Shown: positions 15,566 through 24,873, counted from the stretch's first letter. The stretch: DNA of 32,311 bases from Gloeocapsa sp. PCC 73106 (GCF_000332035.1 NZ_ALVY01000185.1:1-32311); one strand, 5' to 3'. Numbers and translations: made by a program. Notes: generated by a model not told the origin, from the sequence alone.

Positions 15566-17503
15566 CTAAAAAGACGAGGTTTGAGATTCCACTGCTGAAG
15601 GACGACGACGGCGACGACGGTTAAGGGGACGACTTTCAGAAGAACTCTCCATGTCTTCATACATGTCTTCTGAATCTGGTTCAATTTCGGAGGAAGACTC
15701 CCAGTTTAGTTCCTCTGGTTCTATTTCATCTATTTCTAAATCGTTTACAGCTAATGGTTCTACCGGATTGGCCTCTGGTTCTAAGGATTCTCCCGGTGCT
15801 GTCACAGAAATAACCACTGCTTGAGGATTTTCAAATTCTCTACTTAAACGAATCAGGGGAGAAACACCCATAAGAGCGTATACTTCCTGTTCTAGAGGAG
15901 TCATTTCCACAGAAACTTTTTCGATTTTAGTTTCATCTCGGCGAGGAGTGCGTAAAGATATCGTTTTATCTTTTTCTTTTTTGTTGTTGTATTCGATCTC
16001 TTTTTCCGGTACTGGGATGTTATTGACAACATTGAGATCTTCTTCACCGCGGCGACGTCTTTTGCGTCGAATCTGGTTATTATTACCGTTTGGATCTTGA
16101 TAATCAGGATTAGTCAGCAGTTCTACAGATTCATTGACTGGTTCTAGGTCGATTTCTAGATTTGTTTCTGGTATAACGATAAATACTTCATTAGGTAATT
16201 TATCGGTTGGTTTTAAGACAGGCGAAATAGAGTTTCCATTATTAACTTCTAAGCACTGAGACTCTTTAATTCCTGGAAGATGAGCTAGATAACCCAACCC
16301 GCCGCAAATAGCACAAGTCTGACTAAACAACTCGTAGAGATTTTTACCTTGACGTTTGCGGGTTAATTCTACTAAACCAAGTTCGGAGAGTTGGGCTATT
16401 TGTGGTCTGGCTTTATCAAATTTTAAAGTTTTATTAAAGTGTTCCAGTAACTTTAATTGATCTCGTTTTGAGTCCATATCGATAAAATCGACAATAATCA
16501 CGCCGCCAATATTGCGTAGGCGCAGTTGACGGGCAATTTCCGTCGCTGCTTCACTGTTAGTCCAGAGTACAGTTTCTCTTGATGTAGCGGAGCGGGTAAA
16601 AGAACCAGAGTTAACGTCAATCACCGTTAAAGCTTCGGTAGGTTCGATAATGATATAACCGCCTGAGGGTAAATCTACTCTGGGTTTAAGAGCTTCTTTG
16701 ATCGCTGCGTTGATGCGAAAATAGTCAAGAATCGATTGAGGACTCTGGTGATAGTCGATAAATACTCCTTCAGGAGCGCGACCTCCACTCCAGTTAACTA
16801 GATGTTGTCTGACTCGTTTTAGCCCTGCTTGGGAATCGACGACAATGCGATTGACATCAGATGTATAGACTTCGCGCAAAACTTTCTGGATAAAATCATC
16901 ATCGCGATTTAACAAAGCGGGAGGTTTAGTGTTGTTGACTTGTTGTTGAATTGATTCCCACTGAGTCATGAGAGATTCTAAATCTTCCATTATTGCTTCT
17001 TCTGCTTTACCTTCGGCTTCGGTACGTACTAACAAGCCCATTCCTGCAGGTTTCACCAGAATAGCTAGAGCTCTTAAACGGCTGCGCTCATTTTCATTTT
17101 TGATGCGACGAGAGAGGTTGACCCCTTTGCCGTAGGGCATTAATACTAGATAACGGCCAGGTAGAGTGATATTTCCAGTCAGTCGGGGTCCTTTGTTGCC
17201 CGTGGGTTCTTTCATTACTTGTACCAGAACTTTCTGTTGGGGTGCTAATAGTTCTGTAATGGCGCCTGCGCTTTTTTTCAAGCGTACGGGTCCTAAATCT
17301 GTAACATGAATAAAACCGTTTCTTTCGGCGTCACCAATATTTACAAAAGCTGCGTCAATACCTGGAATTACATTTTCCACAACCCCTAAGTAAATATCGC
17401 TTACTTGTTGGTTACCCGCAGTCACCATTAACTCTTCAATTTGGTCTTCAGAAAAAACAGCCGCTATATGGTGCTGTTCAGCGATAATAATTTGTTTTGC
17501 CAT
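15566..17503 (-). CDS. rne: Ribonuclease E/G family endoribonuclease (cyanobacterial RNase E)
   Basis: The main single-strand-specific endonuclease of mRNA decay and RNA processing. Of 645 residues, the first 400 or so are catalytic. An S1 domain lies at about 35-120 (DIYLGVVENVIPGIDAAFVN). Metal-binding D296 is in LTVIDVNSGSFTRS and D339 in GGVIIVDFIDMDSKRD. A zinc-link CAIC sits at 397-400. The remaining 240 residues are acidic and low-complexity, as in other cyanobacterial enzymes, with basic islands (IRRKRRRRGEEDLN, LNRRRRRRPSA). The arginine run near the end (629-634) matches the short cyanobacterial motif reported to bind polynucleotide phosphorylase. The start ATG has a GAGG ribosome site. 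A long upstream region suggests the leader-based autoregulation known for rne genes. Confidence 0.93.
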   Translation of the reverse strand: MAKQIIIAEQHHIAAVFSEDQIEELMVTAGNQQVSDIYLGVVENVIPGIDAAFVNIGDAERNGFIHVTDLGPVRLKKSAGAITELLAPQQKVLVQVMKEPTGNKGPRLTGNITLPGRYLVLMPYGKGVNLSRRIKNENERSRLRALAILVKPAGMGLLVRTEAEGKAEEAIMEDLESLMTQWESIQQQVNNTKPPALLNRDDDFIQKVLREVYTSDVNRIVVDSQAGLKRVRQHLVNWSGGRAPEGVFIDYHQSPQSILDYFRINAAIKEALKPRVDLPSGGYIIIEPTEALTVIDVNSGSFTRSATSRETVLWTNSEAATEIARQLRLRNIGGVIIVDFIDMDSKRDQLKLLEHFNKTLKFDKARPQIAQLSELGLVELTRKRQGKNLYELFSQTCAICGGLGYLAHLPGIKESQCLEVNNGNSISPVLKPTDKLPNEVFIVIPETNLEIDLEPVNESVELLTNPDYQDPNGNNNQIRRKRRRRGEEDLNVVNNIPVPEKEIEYNNKKEKDKTISLRTPRRDETKIEKVSVEMTPLEQEVYALMGVSPLIRLSREFENPQAVVISVTAPGESLEPEANPVEPLAVNDLEIDEIEPEELNWESSSEIEPDSEDMYEDMESSSESRPLNRRRRRRPSAVESQTSSF

Positions 17504-18057
17504 GCATTTTCCTCAAAAATCTGTGTTGAGAAATAGTTAAAATTGGGAAATATTCTTTGCTCTCATTGGGGATGACTTGATATTTTTGCCTCGACAGTCA
17601 AGCTCAAACCCATTAATTTTGGTTTGTCTCGCTTTTACTCCCAGGAAGCCGTGGATACTGGTCCTTTGCCCCTTTTAGTGTCATTGGCTGGATCAGCATA
17701 GACTAGATCTCAATGAATTTAAGATAGTTAGAATTTTGACTGGTACAAACACGCTTTTTCGTGATTTGGTCTAAATTTACAGCTCAAATATCTGTCTTTT
17801 CCTCGGATATATCCTAAAAGTTAGCTGATTTTGCTAATTTCAGTAAAGGAGAAAATAGTTCAGATCATTTCTTGTCTAAGATACACCGTTCTCACTGGGC
17901 ACACTTTGCTTTGGGAGTCTTTCCAAGGTTCAAAGTCTGGGCTAGCTCAATCTTTGCAATTCTCTAAAGATAAGCCAGGCATTTTCCGGTAAAGAATAGA
18001 CAAAAGTCTCAAAATATCTTTACTTTACTAATTATAACAAACAGTGGAGTAAAGATC
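17504..18057. other. 554-base divergent intergenic region, probable long rne leader
   Basis: No gene is seen on either strand. The part nearest rne probably forms its 5' leader. It contains the inverted repeat CAAACC (17605-17610) and GGTTTG (17621-17626) and a hairpin CACG-CTTTTT-CGTG at 17750-17763. A palindrome GGATATATCC lies at 17805-17814, close to a possible minus-strand promoter. On the plus side, TATAAC at 18033-18038 and GGAG at 18043-18046 stand just before the 18058 gene. Long rne leaders take part in autoregulation in other bacteria; that this one does is inference. Confidence 0.4.
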
Positions 18058-20853
18058 ATGAAAATTATACCAGCTTTACTGGTAATTGGTTTGAGTTTCG
18101 CTTTGGGAGCTTTCCCCTTGATTAACTGGATTAGTTATTATTTAAGCGGAAAAAAGCTGAATCATTTGGGTACAGGGAACATCTCTGTATCTGCTGCTTT
18201 TTATCACGGGGGTAAGTTGATAGGGATTTTAGCGGTATTATCTGAAGCGATTAAGGGTGTGGGAGTAGTCTGGTTGGCGAGAATATTGCTTCCTGGAGAA
18301 GATGCTGGGGAAATAGTGGCTTTAATCGCTCTAGTTTTGGGACGTTACTTTGTGGCTCAAGGTGCCGGTACGACTAACGTTTTTTGGGGTATGATCGCTC
18401 ATGATTTAGCGGTAGCTGTCTTAACTTTGGTGTGTGGTGGTGTGAGTTTTAGTCTCTGGCGCCGACGTCAAAGTGCTAAAATCCTAGTACTAGTATGGCT
18501 GGTGGTGATTATGGCTTGGCGTCATTGGTCACAACCTGCTTTGATAATAGCAACTGTGGTTCTATGTCTATTACTAGGCTGGATTTATCAGCGCATTCCC
18601 GATGATTTAGATTTATCTACTCAAAAAGTTAACCCGGAATCAGCTCAAATGTTTCGTTTTTTGCAGGGAAAAAATACCCAGATAAGTTTAAAAACCAGCT
18701 TAAATCCTCGAGAAGTGGGTCAAAAAGCGGCTAATTTAGCTCAGTTACTCAGTTGGGGCTATCGAGTACCCGATGGTTTGGTTTTACGTCCAGAAGATGA
18801 TCCAGAGTCTTTAGTAGCAGACTTGACTCTTGGGAGTTCTAATCCTTTGGTAGTGCGTTCTTCCGCTGTGGGGGAAGACTCGGATTTAAGTTCTGCTGCT
18901 GGACAATATAAAACTGTTCTTAATATTACTAATCGAGAGGATTTGGTGTCAGCGATCGCAGCTTGTAGAGAGTCCTATAATAACCCAGTGGCTAGACAGT
19001 ATCGGCAGGATCAAGGACAAATCGAGCAGAAAATGGCGGTAATTATCCAAAAACAAATTAATGGGGTCTTTTCTGGGGTGGCTTTTAGTCGAGATCCTCT
19101 AAATCAAGGAGATGGAGCGGTAGTGATTGAAGCTTTACCCGGGGATGCTAGTCAGGTGGTATCGGGTAAGATTACACCGGAATCATATCGGATTGTGGTT
19201 AAAGATAGTCCCAGGATAACCGAGTTCAAGATGGCTCAAACTCAGGTAATCGAGGCGATCGCTCAAATTGCTCGAGAAGTTGAAACTCTTTACCACGGTA
19301 TTCCTCAAGATCTAGAATGGACTTATGACGGTGAATATTTATGGTTATTACAAACTCGACCCATTACTACTCTACAACCGATGTGGACGAGAAAAATAGC
19401 GGCGGAGGTGATTCCTGGTGTAATTAAACCCTTGACTTGGTCGATTAATCGCCCTCTGACTTGTGGTGTTTGGGGAGAAATATTTACTCTGGTTTTAGGA
19501 AAACGCGCCGAGGGTTTGGATTTTGAGGCTACAGCTACTTTACATTGGGGTCGAGCTTATTTCAATGCTACTCTCTTGGGAGATATCTTTAGACGTATGG
19601 GATTACCTCCAGAAAGTTTAGAGTTTCTCACTAGGGGTGCCAAAATGAGTAGACCACCTTTAGCTGCCACTTGGCAAAATCTTCCAGGTTTGGGAAGGTT
19701 ATTAGTAAGGGAATGGAATCTAGTTCGGGATTTTGAGCGGGATGATCGGGAGTATTTTCAGCCATTTCTAGCAAATTTACCGAGTAATAAAGGGGATTTG
19801 ACTGAGATTTTAGCGTTACTCAAGCGGGCTACTTATTACAGTATTTTGGCGCCTTTGAGTTTGGCTTTACGTCAAGGAATATTGAAAGTGGAAGCTGAGA
19901 GTTTAGATAGTAGCGTCACACCAGAGGTAGCGTCGGTGCGATCGCTCGCTCAATTAGCCACAGAAGCTAGTCTAATACTTCCGAATCCTTTACCGTCGGA
20001 TTTATTTAACTATCTGTCTCAAACCACTGAAGGAAAAAAAATCTTACTCCAATTTGAGCAATTACTCTCTCGCTATGGTTATCTGAGTGAAACTGCTACG
20101 GATATCTCTGTACCTCGTTGGTGCGAAAATCCTAGTTTGGTTCGAAATTTGTTCTCTGAGTTTTTTGTAGTTCCTCAACCGACTAAAAGGAGTCAAGCCG
20201 AGGGTTTAAGAGTTAAAATTGTGCAGCAACGACTTAATTTAAAAGGACGTGTCACAGAGGTTTATTCTCAACTATTGGCGCAACTTCGTTGGAGTTTTTT
20301 GGTTTTAGGAGAACAATGGGTAAAATTAGGGCAAATAGAGGCTGTAGAGGAGATTTTTTGGCTAGAATACGCGGAAATAGTCGAGATTAGAGCTAATCAA
20401 CGTCAGTTAGACCGAGAAATTATCCAAAAAAGAAAATCAGAATGGTTGGGGATCAAAGAAATTACTGCAGTACCTTATCTAGTTTATGGCAATCATCCAC
20501 AAGAATTAACCCCGAGAAACTATGCTGCAGAGGGAATACTTACCGGAATCGGTGCAAGTCCAGGAGAAAAAACCGGAATAGTTAAAATAGTACTGAATTT
20601 CGATAACTTAGGAGAAATCAATAGTGAGATGATTCTGGTTGTACCCTATACTGATTCAGGTTGGGGGGCGTTTTTAGCCCGCGCTGGGGGTATCATTGCT
20701 GAAGCGGGAGGACGTCTTTCCCACGGTGCGATTATTGCTCGTGAATATGGGATACCGGCGGTTATGGATGTGCACGATGCTACCAGATTACTCAAAGATG
20801 GTCAAAGAGTAAGGATTAATGGGCAAAGGGGAGTGGTGGAAGTCTTAGTATGA
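18058..20853 (+). CDS. PlsY-like membrane domain fused to a PEP-synthase/rifampicin-phosphotransferase-like dikinase
   Basis: A 931-residue fusion. Residues 1-180 are polytopic and resemble glycerol-3-phosphate acyltransferase PlsY: the GTGNISVSAAF string (38-48) stands where PlsY has its GSGNPGATN motif. The second catalytic region is changed, LGRYFVAQGAGTTNVFWG (94-111) replacing the usual GHxFP and GGKGVAT. Residues 220-437 are an ATP-grasp nucleotide domain (KAANLAQLLSWG, PLVVRSSAVGEDSDLSSAAG, LQTRPIT). A helical middle of about 400 residues follows. The end is a swivelling phosphohistidine domain with H889 in GGRLSHGAIIAREYGIPAV. There is no PEP-binding TIM barrel, so the order is that of rifampicin phosphotransferase and not of PEP synthase. 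It probably moves a phosphate from ATP via the histidine to an unknown acceptor at the membrane. It overlaps the next gene by 4 bases. Confidence 0.82.
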   Translation: MKIIPALLVIGLSFALGAFPLINWISYYLSGKKLNHLGTGNISVSAAFYHGGKLIGILAVLSEAIKGVGVVWLARILLPGEDAGEIVALIALVLGRYFVAQGAGTTNVFWGMIAHDLAVAVLTLVCGGVSFSLWRRRQSAKILVLVWLVVIMAWRHWSQPALIIATVVLCLLLGWIYQRIPDDLDLSTQKVNPESAQMFRFLQGKNTQISLKTSLNPREVGQKAANLAQLLSWGYRVPDGLVLRPEDDPESLVADLTLGSSNPLVVRSSAVGEDSDLSSAAGQYKTVLNITNREDLVSAIAACRESYNNPVARQYRQDQGQIEQKMAVIIQKQINGVFSGVAFSRDPLNQGDGAVVIEALPGDASQVVSGKITPESYRIVVKDSPRITEFKMAQTQVIEAIAQIAREVETLYHGIPQDLEWTYDGEYLWLLQTRPITTLQPMWTRKIAAEVIPGVIKPLTWSINRPLTCGVWGEIFTLVLGKRAEGLDFEATATLHWGRAYFNATLLGDIFRRMGLPPESLEFLTRGAKMSRPPLAATWQNLPGLGRLLVREWNLVRDFERDDREYFQPFLANLPSNKGDLTEILALLKRATYYSILAPLSLALRQGILKVEAESLDSSVTPEVASVRSLAQLATEASLILPNPLPSDLFNYLSQTTEGKKILLQFEQLLSRYGYLSETATDISVPRWCENPSLVRNLFSEFFVVPQPTKRSQAEGLRVKIVQQRLNLKGRVTEVYSQLLAQLRWSFLVLGEQWVKLGQIEAVEEIFWLEYAEIVEIRANQRQLDREIIQKRKSEWLGIKEITAVPYLVYGNHPQELTPRNYAAEGILTGIGASPGEKTGIVKIVLNFDNLGEINSEMILVVPYTDSGWGAFLARAGGIIAEAGGRLSHGAIIAREYGIPAVMDVHDATRLLKDGQRVRINGQRGVVEVLV

Positions 20854-22520
20854 ATAAGTCAGCTTGGCTATGGTGTGGGGCGATCGCTTTTATTGCTTTT
20901 TTAGTCAATTTAGGTAGCACGGGTTTAGTAGATGAAACTGAACCATTGTTTGCTGAAGCTGCGCGGGGCATGAAGGTAAGTGGAGATTGGATTACTCCTT
21001 ATTTTAACGGGGAAACTCGCTTTGATAAACCTCCTCTAGTTTACTGGGGGATGGCGATCGCTTTTCATTTACTGGGTGTGAATGAGTGGGGAGTGCGATT
21101 ACCTTCGGCTTTAGGGGCGATCGCTGTTTGTTTTCTGGCTTTTTATACCGTCTTGCGTTTTCATCCCAAGGGCTCTTATTTAGTACCCCCCATCTTTGCT
21201 TTTAACTTACATACCCTCATTTGGGCTCGTACGGGCGTTTCTGATATGCTGTTGACTGGTTGTATCAGTAGCGCTTTGTTGTGCTTTTTCTGGGGCTATT
21301 CTCGAGGTGATCAGCTCAAAACTAGTCCCAGTTTGACTCAATTTCCCTCTAATTGGTATCTGGCTTTTTATATTTTACTGGCTTTAGCTGTTTTAACTAA
21401 AGGTCCCGTGGGCTTGATTTTACCTGGTTTAATTGTTGTAGCTTTTTTAATTTATACTGGCAATATGAAAGCGGTCCTAGGGGAAATGGGCATTATCTGG
21501 GGTACTATCATCTTTTTAGGTTTAAGTGTCCCTTGGTACGTGTTAGTTATTCTACGCCACGGTAATAGCTATATTAGTAACTTCTTCGGTTATCACAATT
21601 TAGAACGTTTTACTAGCGTAGTTAACCGTCACTCAGCGCCTTGGTACTTTTATTTTCTGGTTATTTTAGTATTATTTGCGCCTTGGTCGGTTTATTTACC
21701 CGTAGCGATCGCCCGTGTAAAGTTTTGGCGTCGTCGTTTTTGGCGTCTGCAACCGCGCAGTCAACAACTCAGTCTCTTTGCTTTGGTTTGGTTTGTCACC
21801 GTCTTCGGTTTTTTCAGTATCGCTGTGACTAAACTCCCGAGTTATACTCTCCCACTAATTCCTGCAGCTAGTATTTTAGTAAGTTTACTATGGAGTGAAA
21901 TCAAAGTTTCTCGTCCTATATTAATTAGCATTGTTGCTAATATTGTTTTGGTATTTATTCTTGCTGTTTTTTTCTGGTACAGTCCCCAAATTATCGGTCC
22001 AGATCCCGCTGTAATTGACTTACCTGAGATCATCGCTGCATCAGGTTTACCTGAACGAGGTGCGGTAATTTGGGCTTTAACCGGAATAGTTATGATATTT
22101 TTAGTAAGAAATAAACAATGGTGGCGCTGGATTATTTGGACTAATTTAGTGGGTTTTGTGGCTTTTTTTCTATTGGTATTGACACCAACGGTATTTTTAA
22201 TCGATTCAGTGCGTCAGTTACCCTTGAGACAATTATCTACAACAGCGATCGAGGTACAAAAACCCCAGGAAGAACTTTTTATGTTGGGTTTTACTAAACC
22301 TAGCGTCGTTTTTTATACGCAAAATCACGTTAATTTTTTCCGATCTTCCGGTAGCTTTGAAGATCATCTTCAAGCTTGGCGAGAAAAACAAACACCCACT
22401 GATAGTATGCTGATTATTACCTATACTCAGAAACTAGAGGAGTTTGAATTAGATCAACGAGACTATGAATTAATTGAGCAACAGGGAGTCTACCTATTAC
22501 TACGCGTTGCTAAAATATGA
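20850..22520 (+). CDS. GT39/ArnT-like polyprenyl-phosphate-sugar glycosyltransferase
   Basis: A 556-residue polytopic GT-C enzyme. The first periplasmic loop has VDETEPLFAEAARGM followed by GDWITPYFNGETRFDKPPLVYW. This is the signature of the ArnT/PMT type, where the first acidic residues are catalytic and the KPP loop contacts the donor. About ten to twelve hydrophobic segments follow, with a C-terminal soluble domain of roughly 100 residues (from EVQKPQEELFMLGF). Such enzymes move a sugar from a lipid phosphate to lipid, protein or glycan outside the membrane. Its ATG lies in the stop of the PlsY-dikinase gene (ATGA), so the two are translated together and may share a lipid substrate. The acceptor is unknown. 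Confidence 0.85.
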   Translation: MNKSAWLWCGAIAFIAFLVNLGSTGLVDETEPLFAEAARGMKVSGDWITPYFNGETRFDKPPLVYWGMAIAFHLLGVNEWGVRLPSALGAIAVCFLAFYTVLRFHPKGSYLVPPIFAFNLHTLIWARTGVSDMLLTGCISSALLCFFWGYSRGDQLKTSPSLTQFPSNWYLAFYILLALAVLTKGPVGLILPGLIVVAFLIYTGNMKAVLGEMGIIWGTIIFLGLSVPWYVLVILRHGNSYISNFFGYHNLERFTSVVNRHSAPWYFYFLVILVLFAPWSVYLPVAIARVKFWRRRFWRLQPRSQQLSLFALVWFVTVFGFFSIAVTKLPSYTLPLIPAASILVSLLWSEIKVSRPILISIVANIVLVFILAVFFWYSPQIIGPDPAVIDLPEIIAASGLPERGAVIWALTGIVMIFLVRNKQWWRWIIWTNLVGFVAFFLLVLTPTVFLIDSVRQLPLRQLSTTAIEVQKPQEELFMLGFTKPSVVFYTQNHVNFFRSSGSFEDHLQAWREKQTPTDSMLIITYTQKLEEFELDQRDYELIEQQGVYLLLRVAKI

Positions 22521-22527
22521 GGATAGG

Positions 22528-22980
22528 ATGATGGACCAGTTAAATACTTACGACCAAGACTTTTATCAATGGACTTTAGAACAAGCAAAAGCGATAGAAG
22601 ATCGCAACTTGAATATTCTAGATTGGGCAAATTTAAAAGAAGAGATAGAAGCATTGGGACGTAGCGAATATAACGCAGTAGTAAGCTTGCTCCTGAAAGA
22701 GATAGAGCATCTGTTAAAAATAGATTATGTTCCTATTCCTGATTGTAAAAATAAATGGACTGCTGAAGTCATTGCTTTCAAAAAAGGAATTAAACGTAAA
22801 ATCAGTCCTAGTATGAAACCAAAGCTAGAAATTGAATTTGAGGAAATATACACCGATGCTAGAGAAATTGTAGAAGCTGAATATAAAATCACTCTTCCTA
22901 AAGAATCTCCCTATAATCTTGATCAATTACTAAACCATGAATCAACCACCGACTATTTATCCCGGAGAAGTATTTGCTGA
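22528..22980 (+). CDS. DUF29 family protein
   Basis: A 150-residue DUF29 protein, a family abundant in cyanobacteria and of unknown function. Signature: TYDQDFYQWTLEQAKAIEDR, then LDWANLKEEIEALGRSEYNAVVSLLLKEIEHLLK. I start it at the ATG at 22528, after a GAGG-like ribosome site and 7 bases behind the GT39 stop; an upstream in-frame ATG (22474) lies inside GT39. The final 14 residues (from HESTTDY) are unlike the usual family end and overlap the next gene by 44 bases in another frame. The original stop may therefore have been lost. Confidence 0.82.
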   Translation: MMDQLNTYDQDFYQWTLEQAKAIEDRNLNILDWANLKEEIEALGRSEYNAVVSLLLKEIEHLLKIDYVPIPDCKNKWTAEVIAFKKGIKRKISPSMKPKLEIEFEEIYTDAREIVEAEYKITLPKESPYNLDQLLNHESTTDYLSRRSIC

Positions 22981-23665
22981 TACTTCAGACTTTGACTTAG
23001 GCATTCGTCAGCTTATACCTCGTTATGATGAGATGTTAGAAGTAATTACTTTATGTGTTCCCGTAGAAGCAACCCATCTAATAGAGCTAGGTTGTGGTAC
23101 AGGAGAATTGACTCTCAAACTACTCAAACGTTGTCCTAACGCTCGTTTAATTAGCTTAGACTACTCACCGCGCATGGTGGCTAGCACCAAAGCTAAAGTA
23201 GTTGAACAGGGATATCAAGAACGTTGTCAAGTATTGTCAGCTGACTTTGGTGAATGGGCGACAGGAGGTCAAATCGAGGGAAATATACCAACAAATTGTG
23301 ACGCCTGTGTTTCTTCCCTAGCCATTCACCATCTCAGTGACGAAATGAAAGGAAAATTGTTTAAATGTATCGCTCAACATCTTAAACCAGGAGGTTATTT
23401 TTGGAACGCAGATCCAGTCTTACCAGAATCATCTTACTTAGCTGATACTTACGAAACACAAAGAACGAATTGGATTGAACAACAAGGAACAACTAGAGAA
23501 GCAATCAAGAGTAAATTAGGACAAAGTGAGGCTTATGGTTATTCGGGACAAGATCGCCTAGCGACTTTAGCTGATCACTTGGCTTTACTTCAACTGGCAG
23601 GATTTAGGAATGTAGCGGTACCTTGGAAGTATTTTAATCTAGCCGTCTTTGGTGGTTGGGTTTAA
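22937..23665 (+). CDS. Class I SAM-dependent methyltransferase
   Basis: A 242-residue Rossmann-fold methyltransferase. Motif I is LIELGCGTGELTLKLL, the acidic end of strand 2 is ISLDYSPRM, motif II/III is VLSADFGEW, and CDACVSSLAIHHLSDEMK supplies the post-motif loop. LKPGGYFWNAD matches the typical strand-5 region. The substrate is not evident; small-molecule or quinone/lipid-type acceptors are common for this group. It begins 44 bases before the DUF29 stop without a clear ribosome site, which suggests translational coupling. It is the last gene of the operon that begins at 18058. Confidence 0.85.
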   Translation: MNQPPTIYPGEVFADTSDFDLGIRQLIPRYDEMLEVITLCVPVEATHLIELGCGTGELTLKLLKRCPNARLISLDYSPRMVASTKAKVVEQGYQERCQVLSADFGEWATGGQIEGNIPTNCDACVSSLAIHHLSDEMKGKLFKCIAQHLKPGGYFWNADPVLPESSYLADTYETQRTNWIEQQGTTREAIKSKLGQSEAYGYSGQDRLATLADHLALLQLAGFRNVAVPWKYFNLAVFGGWV

Positions 23666-23702
23666 AAACTGACTACCCCACTCTTTTAGGAGGGTGGGGA
23701 GT
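23665..23702 (-). terminator. Rho-independent terminator of the PIN-TRAM gene
   Basis: The arms 23672-23683 and 23692-23702 pair as ACT plus CCCCACTC (one bulged A) with GAGGGTGGGG plus AGT around an 8-base loop. On the minus strand the stem is followed by CAGTTTTT. On the plus strand no U-run follows, so it would terminate the methyltransferase operon less well. Confidence 0.7.
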
Positions 23703-23706
23703 AATT

Positions 23707-24795
23707 TCAAGCCGTAACGGAGGCTTGAGGTTTAGCAAAAATCATTCTTCCTGCGGAGGTTTGTAGAGCAGAAGTGACGATTACTCTAGCTTCAGCCCCC
23801 ACGTAATTACGTCCTTCCTCTACCACTACCATCGTTCCATCTTCGAGATAACCGATTCCTTGGGTAGGCTCTTTACCTTGCTTAATAATCTTAATGTCTA
23901 TGGGGTCCCCCGGAAGATAAATAGGACGCATCGATTGAGCGAGGTCGTTGATATTGAGAATATTAACTTTTTGCAGATTAGCAACCTTACTCAAATTGTA
24001 GTCATTAGTCACTAGAGTTGCATTAATTTCTTGAGCTAGATGTACTAATTTAGCGTCTACCGTAGGAATGTCTTCATAGTCTACTGGATTAATGATAATT
24101 TGCTCAGGAAAAGAGTCCTGAATGCGATTGAGTATGTCTAAGCCTCTTCTTCCTCTGATCCGCTTTTGATCATTAGTGGCGTCAGCGAGTTGTTGTAACT
24201 CATGCAAAACGAACTGAGGAATTAATATTTGTCCTTCTAAAAAGCCGGTATTAAATAGCTGCTCGATTCTGCCATCTATAATGCAACTGGTATCGATAAT
24301 TTTAGTAGATGCGGGTTCAAGCATCCCTTCTGATACTAAAATTGATTCCATGCTATGAGGATTAATAAGTCTTAAAAAAGCCCGTCCATGGGTGTCAGCT
24401 AAATCTATACCCAAGAAAGCAAACATAATGCTACCGAGAATTGCCATCATAGGTTTAATAAAGCCGAATTCTTGAGGAATTGGCAGCAGGAAAATGGGAG
24501 CGAGCATTAAATTAGCCACAAGCAAACCAACGACTAAACCCACAGCTCGGGTTAGAATCACTTCGATGGGAGTATTGCGTATCTGGGCTTCAAGACGACG
24601 ATAAGTAGTTTGAGCGACTAAACCTACGGCTAACCCGATAATAGCAGCAAAAACTGCGGTTACCAGACGTAAAGCTTCGACATTAGAAACCTCCGCTAAA
24701 ACCGAATCCGGGAGTAAGTTTACGCTATCAAAACCAATCCCGCCTCCGGCTATGATAAATAAAATTATGATGATTGCGTCTAGCATATCTGCCAT
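23707..24795 (-). CDS. PIN-TRAM domain membrane protein (YacL-like)
   Basis: A 362-residue protein with four hydrophobic segments in the first 135 residues, a PIN nuclease-like domain (about 163-285) and a C-terminal TRAM domain (about 290-355). The PIN core begins KIIDTSCIIDGRIEQL with acidic D168 and D174, and continues IPQFVLHELQQLAD and DAKLVHLAQ, then LVTNDYNLSKVA. These are the usual four acidic positions. TRAM starts near IKQGKEPTQGIGYLEDGTMVVVE, an RNA-binding beta-barrel. The layout matches Bacillus YacL and its cyanobacterial relatives, likely membrane-bound RNases; the true target is unknown. Transcription starts from the 140-base divergent gap shared with the binding-protein gene. 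Confidence 0.9.
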   Translation of the reverse strand: MADMLDAIIIILFIIAGGGIGFDSVNLLPDSVLAEVSNVEALRLVTAVFAAIIGLAVGLVAQTTYRRLEAQIRNTPIEVILTRAVGLVVGLLVANLMLAPIFLLPIPQEFGFIKPMMAILGSIMFAFLGIDLADTHGRAFLRLINPHSMESILVSEGMLEPASTKIIDTSCIIDGRIEQLFNTGFLEGQILIPQFVLHELQQLADATNDQKRIRGRRGLDILNRIQDSFPEQIIINPVDYEDIPTVDAKLVHLAQEINATLVTNDYNLSKVANLQKVNILNINDLAQSMRPIYLPGDPIDIKIIKQGKEPTQGIGYLEDGTMVVVEEGRNYVGAEARVIVTSALQTSAGRMIFAKPQASVTA

Positions 24796-24873
24796 CCATT
24801 TGTATGTTGTTGCCGAAAAACTAATCTATTTCTTTCATTATAATTGCAGATAAAATTTAAGCGGTATGACTTT

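Noticed and set aside
15541-15566. HLR1-like site upstream of psaE
   Set aside because: Only one half-site (ATTACAAC) resembles the motif; the partner at the right spacing does not match.
18058-18600. Calling the 18058 gene a simple glycerol-3-phosphate acyltransferase
   Set aside because: Only the first 180 of 931 residues are PlsY-like, and two of the catalytic motifs are changed; the dikinase part dominates.
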